DNA of 5,428 bases from Gammaproteobacteria bacterium (GTDB lineage: Bacteria > Pseudomonadota > Gammaproteobacteria > Eutrophobiales > Eutrophobiaceae): contig JABHFC010000132.1 of the NCBI GenBank assembly GCA_018676275.1, forward strand, positions 1-5,428, written 5' to 3'. Position 1 is the stretch's first letter, and the number at the start of each line of letters is the position of its first letter. The translations under genes were made by a program, and so were the position numbers. This document shows, one piece after another, positions 5,094-5,428 of the stretch. The notes under the pieces were generated by a model. It was not told where the DNA came from. It was given only the letters and a program-made list of their open reading frames with translations, and did not search any database.

Positions 5094-5428
5094 ATGAATG
5101 CCTTTTGGATCCAAATTACTTTCATCTTCCTTGCACTTGTAAGCCCTTATATCCAGGCAATCGATTCGCCACAAACAGTGGCCATTGTTGGCGGGACAGT
5201 TGTCGATTTATCTGGAAAATCCCATATAGAAAACGCTGTCGTACTCGTCAAGGGCGAACGGATCACCGCGGTGGATTCAGCGGCTAATGTTGAAATCCCC
5301 GCCGAAGCGAAACAGGTCGATGCCCGGGGAAAATGGCTGATCCCGGGATTGATGAATATGCATGTGCATCTCGGACTTGTATTGCCGGGCAAGATGAAAG
5401 CCGAGCTGGCTAACGAAACAGAGGCCGC
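5094..5428 (+). CDS. Second Sec-exported amidohydrolase, N-terminal part (cut by the window end)
   Basis: An open frame from ATG 5094 runs to the end of the window (111 complete codons) without a stop. GAGGAG (5079-5084) lies 9 bases before the ATG and fixes the start; the ATG at 5098 is in another frame. Residues 1-22 form a Sec signal ending in IQA. The mature protein shows the superfamily's N-terminal beta-sandwich (VAIVGGTVVDLSG, 29-41; AVVLVKGERITAV, 48-60; IPAEAKQVDARGKWLIPGL, 68-86) and the first metal-binding pair, HVH (H90, H92). About 300-350 residues should follow, with the other metal ligands. It resembles the amidohydrolase at 1563-2957 in layout and sequence over this part, so the two are probably distant paralogues rather than a recent duplication. 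Specific substrate unknown. Confidence 0.85.
   Translation, partial: MNAFWIQITFIFLALVSPYIQAIDSPQTVAIVGGTVVDLSGKSHIENAVVLVKGERITAVDSAANVEIPAEAKQVDARGKWLIPGLMNMHVHLGLVLPGKMKAELANETEA

Noticed and set aside
5105..5392. Two open frames (5105-5287 plus, 5147-5392 minus) in the last 330 bases
   Set aside because: Both overlap the frame from 5094 that has a strong ribosome-binding site, a signal peptide and amidohydrolase motifs and simply runs off the window.
1..5428. Search for CRISPR arrays, tRNA/rRNA genes, insertion sequences and integrase sites
   Set aside because: No regularly spaced repeats, cloverleaf-like segments, transposase motifs or terminal repeats were seen on either strand.

Overview
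The window (about 5.4 kb, moderate GC) reads like a piece of an aerobic Gram-negative genome, plausibly a marine or soil gammaproteobacterium. The grounds are Shine-Dalgarno-led genes, Sec and Tat signal peptides, a quinoprotein dehydrogenase tail, and an accessory cluster of exported hydrolases. The taxonomic guess is inference; no marker gene is present.

Layout from left to right: (1) the last 28 codons of a plus-strand PQQ-dependent dehydrogenase (1-89); (2) a convergent minus-strand gene (113-1237) for a Tat-exported metallo-beta-lactamase-fold hydrolase resembling RNase Z/arylsulfatase-type enzymes; (3) a divergent 325-bp intergenic region with an imperfect hairpin; (4) a two-gene plus-strand unit, a Sec-exported amidohydrolase (1563-2957) and, 26 bp later, a Sec-exported alpha/beta hydrolase (2984-3907); (5) a decayed stretch (3939-4321) that starts as an MFS transporter, is broken by an in-frame TAA and a frameshift, and continues into what looks like the C-terminus of a nitroreductase; (6) an AT-rich minus-strand gene (4356-4805) for a small exported NTF2/SnoaL-like protein; (7) a 288-bp intergenic region with a reasonable sigma70-type promoter candidate and a tiny ORF; (8) the first 111 codons of a second exported amidohydrolase (5094 to the window end).

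All five genes whose N-terminus is visible and intact carry an export signal, and four of them encode hydrolases. The simplest reading is a periplasmic or extracellular catabolic (or detoxifying) gene neighbourhood that opens amide, ester or lactone bonds, beside a periplasmic quinoprotein dehydrogenase. The substrate cannot be read from the sequence. The dead MFS/nitroreductase remnant suggests the cluster once had an inner-membrane uptake transporter here and has been rearranged.

I found no CRISPR array, tRNA, rRNA, intact mobile element or clearly new system. The most notable points are the His-to-Asp change at a metal-ligand position of the first amidohydrolase, the missing exosite arm in the RNase Z-like protein, the fused pseudogene, and a strong hairpin whose loop holds the ribosome-binding site of that pseudogene.
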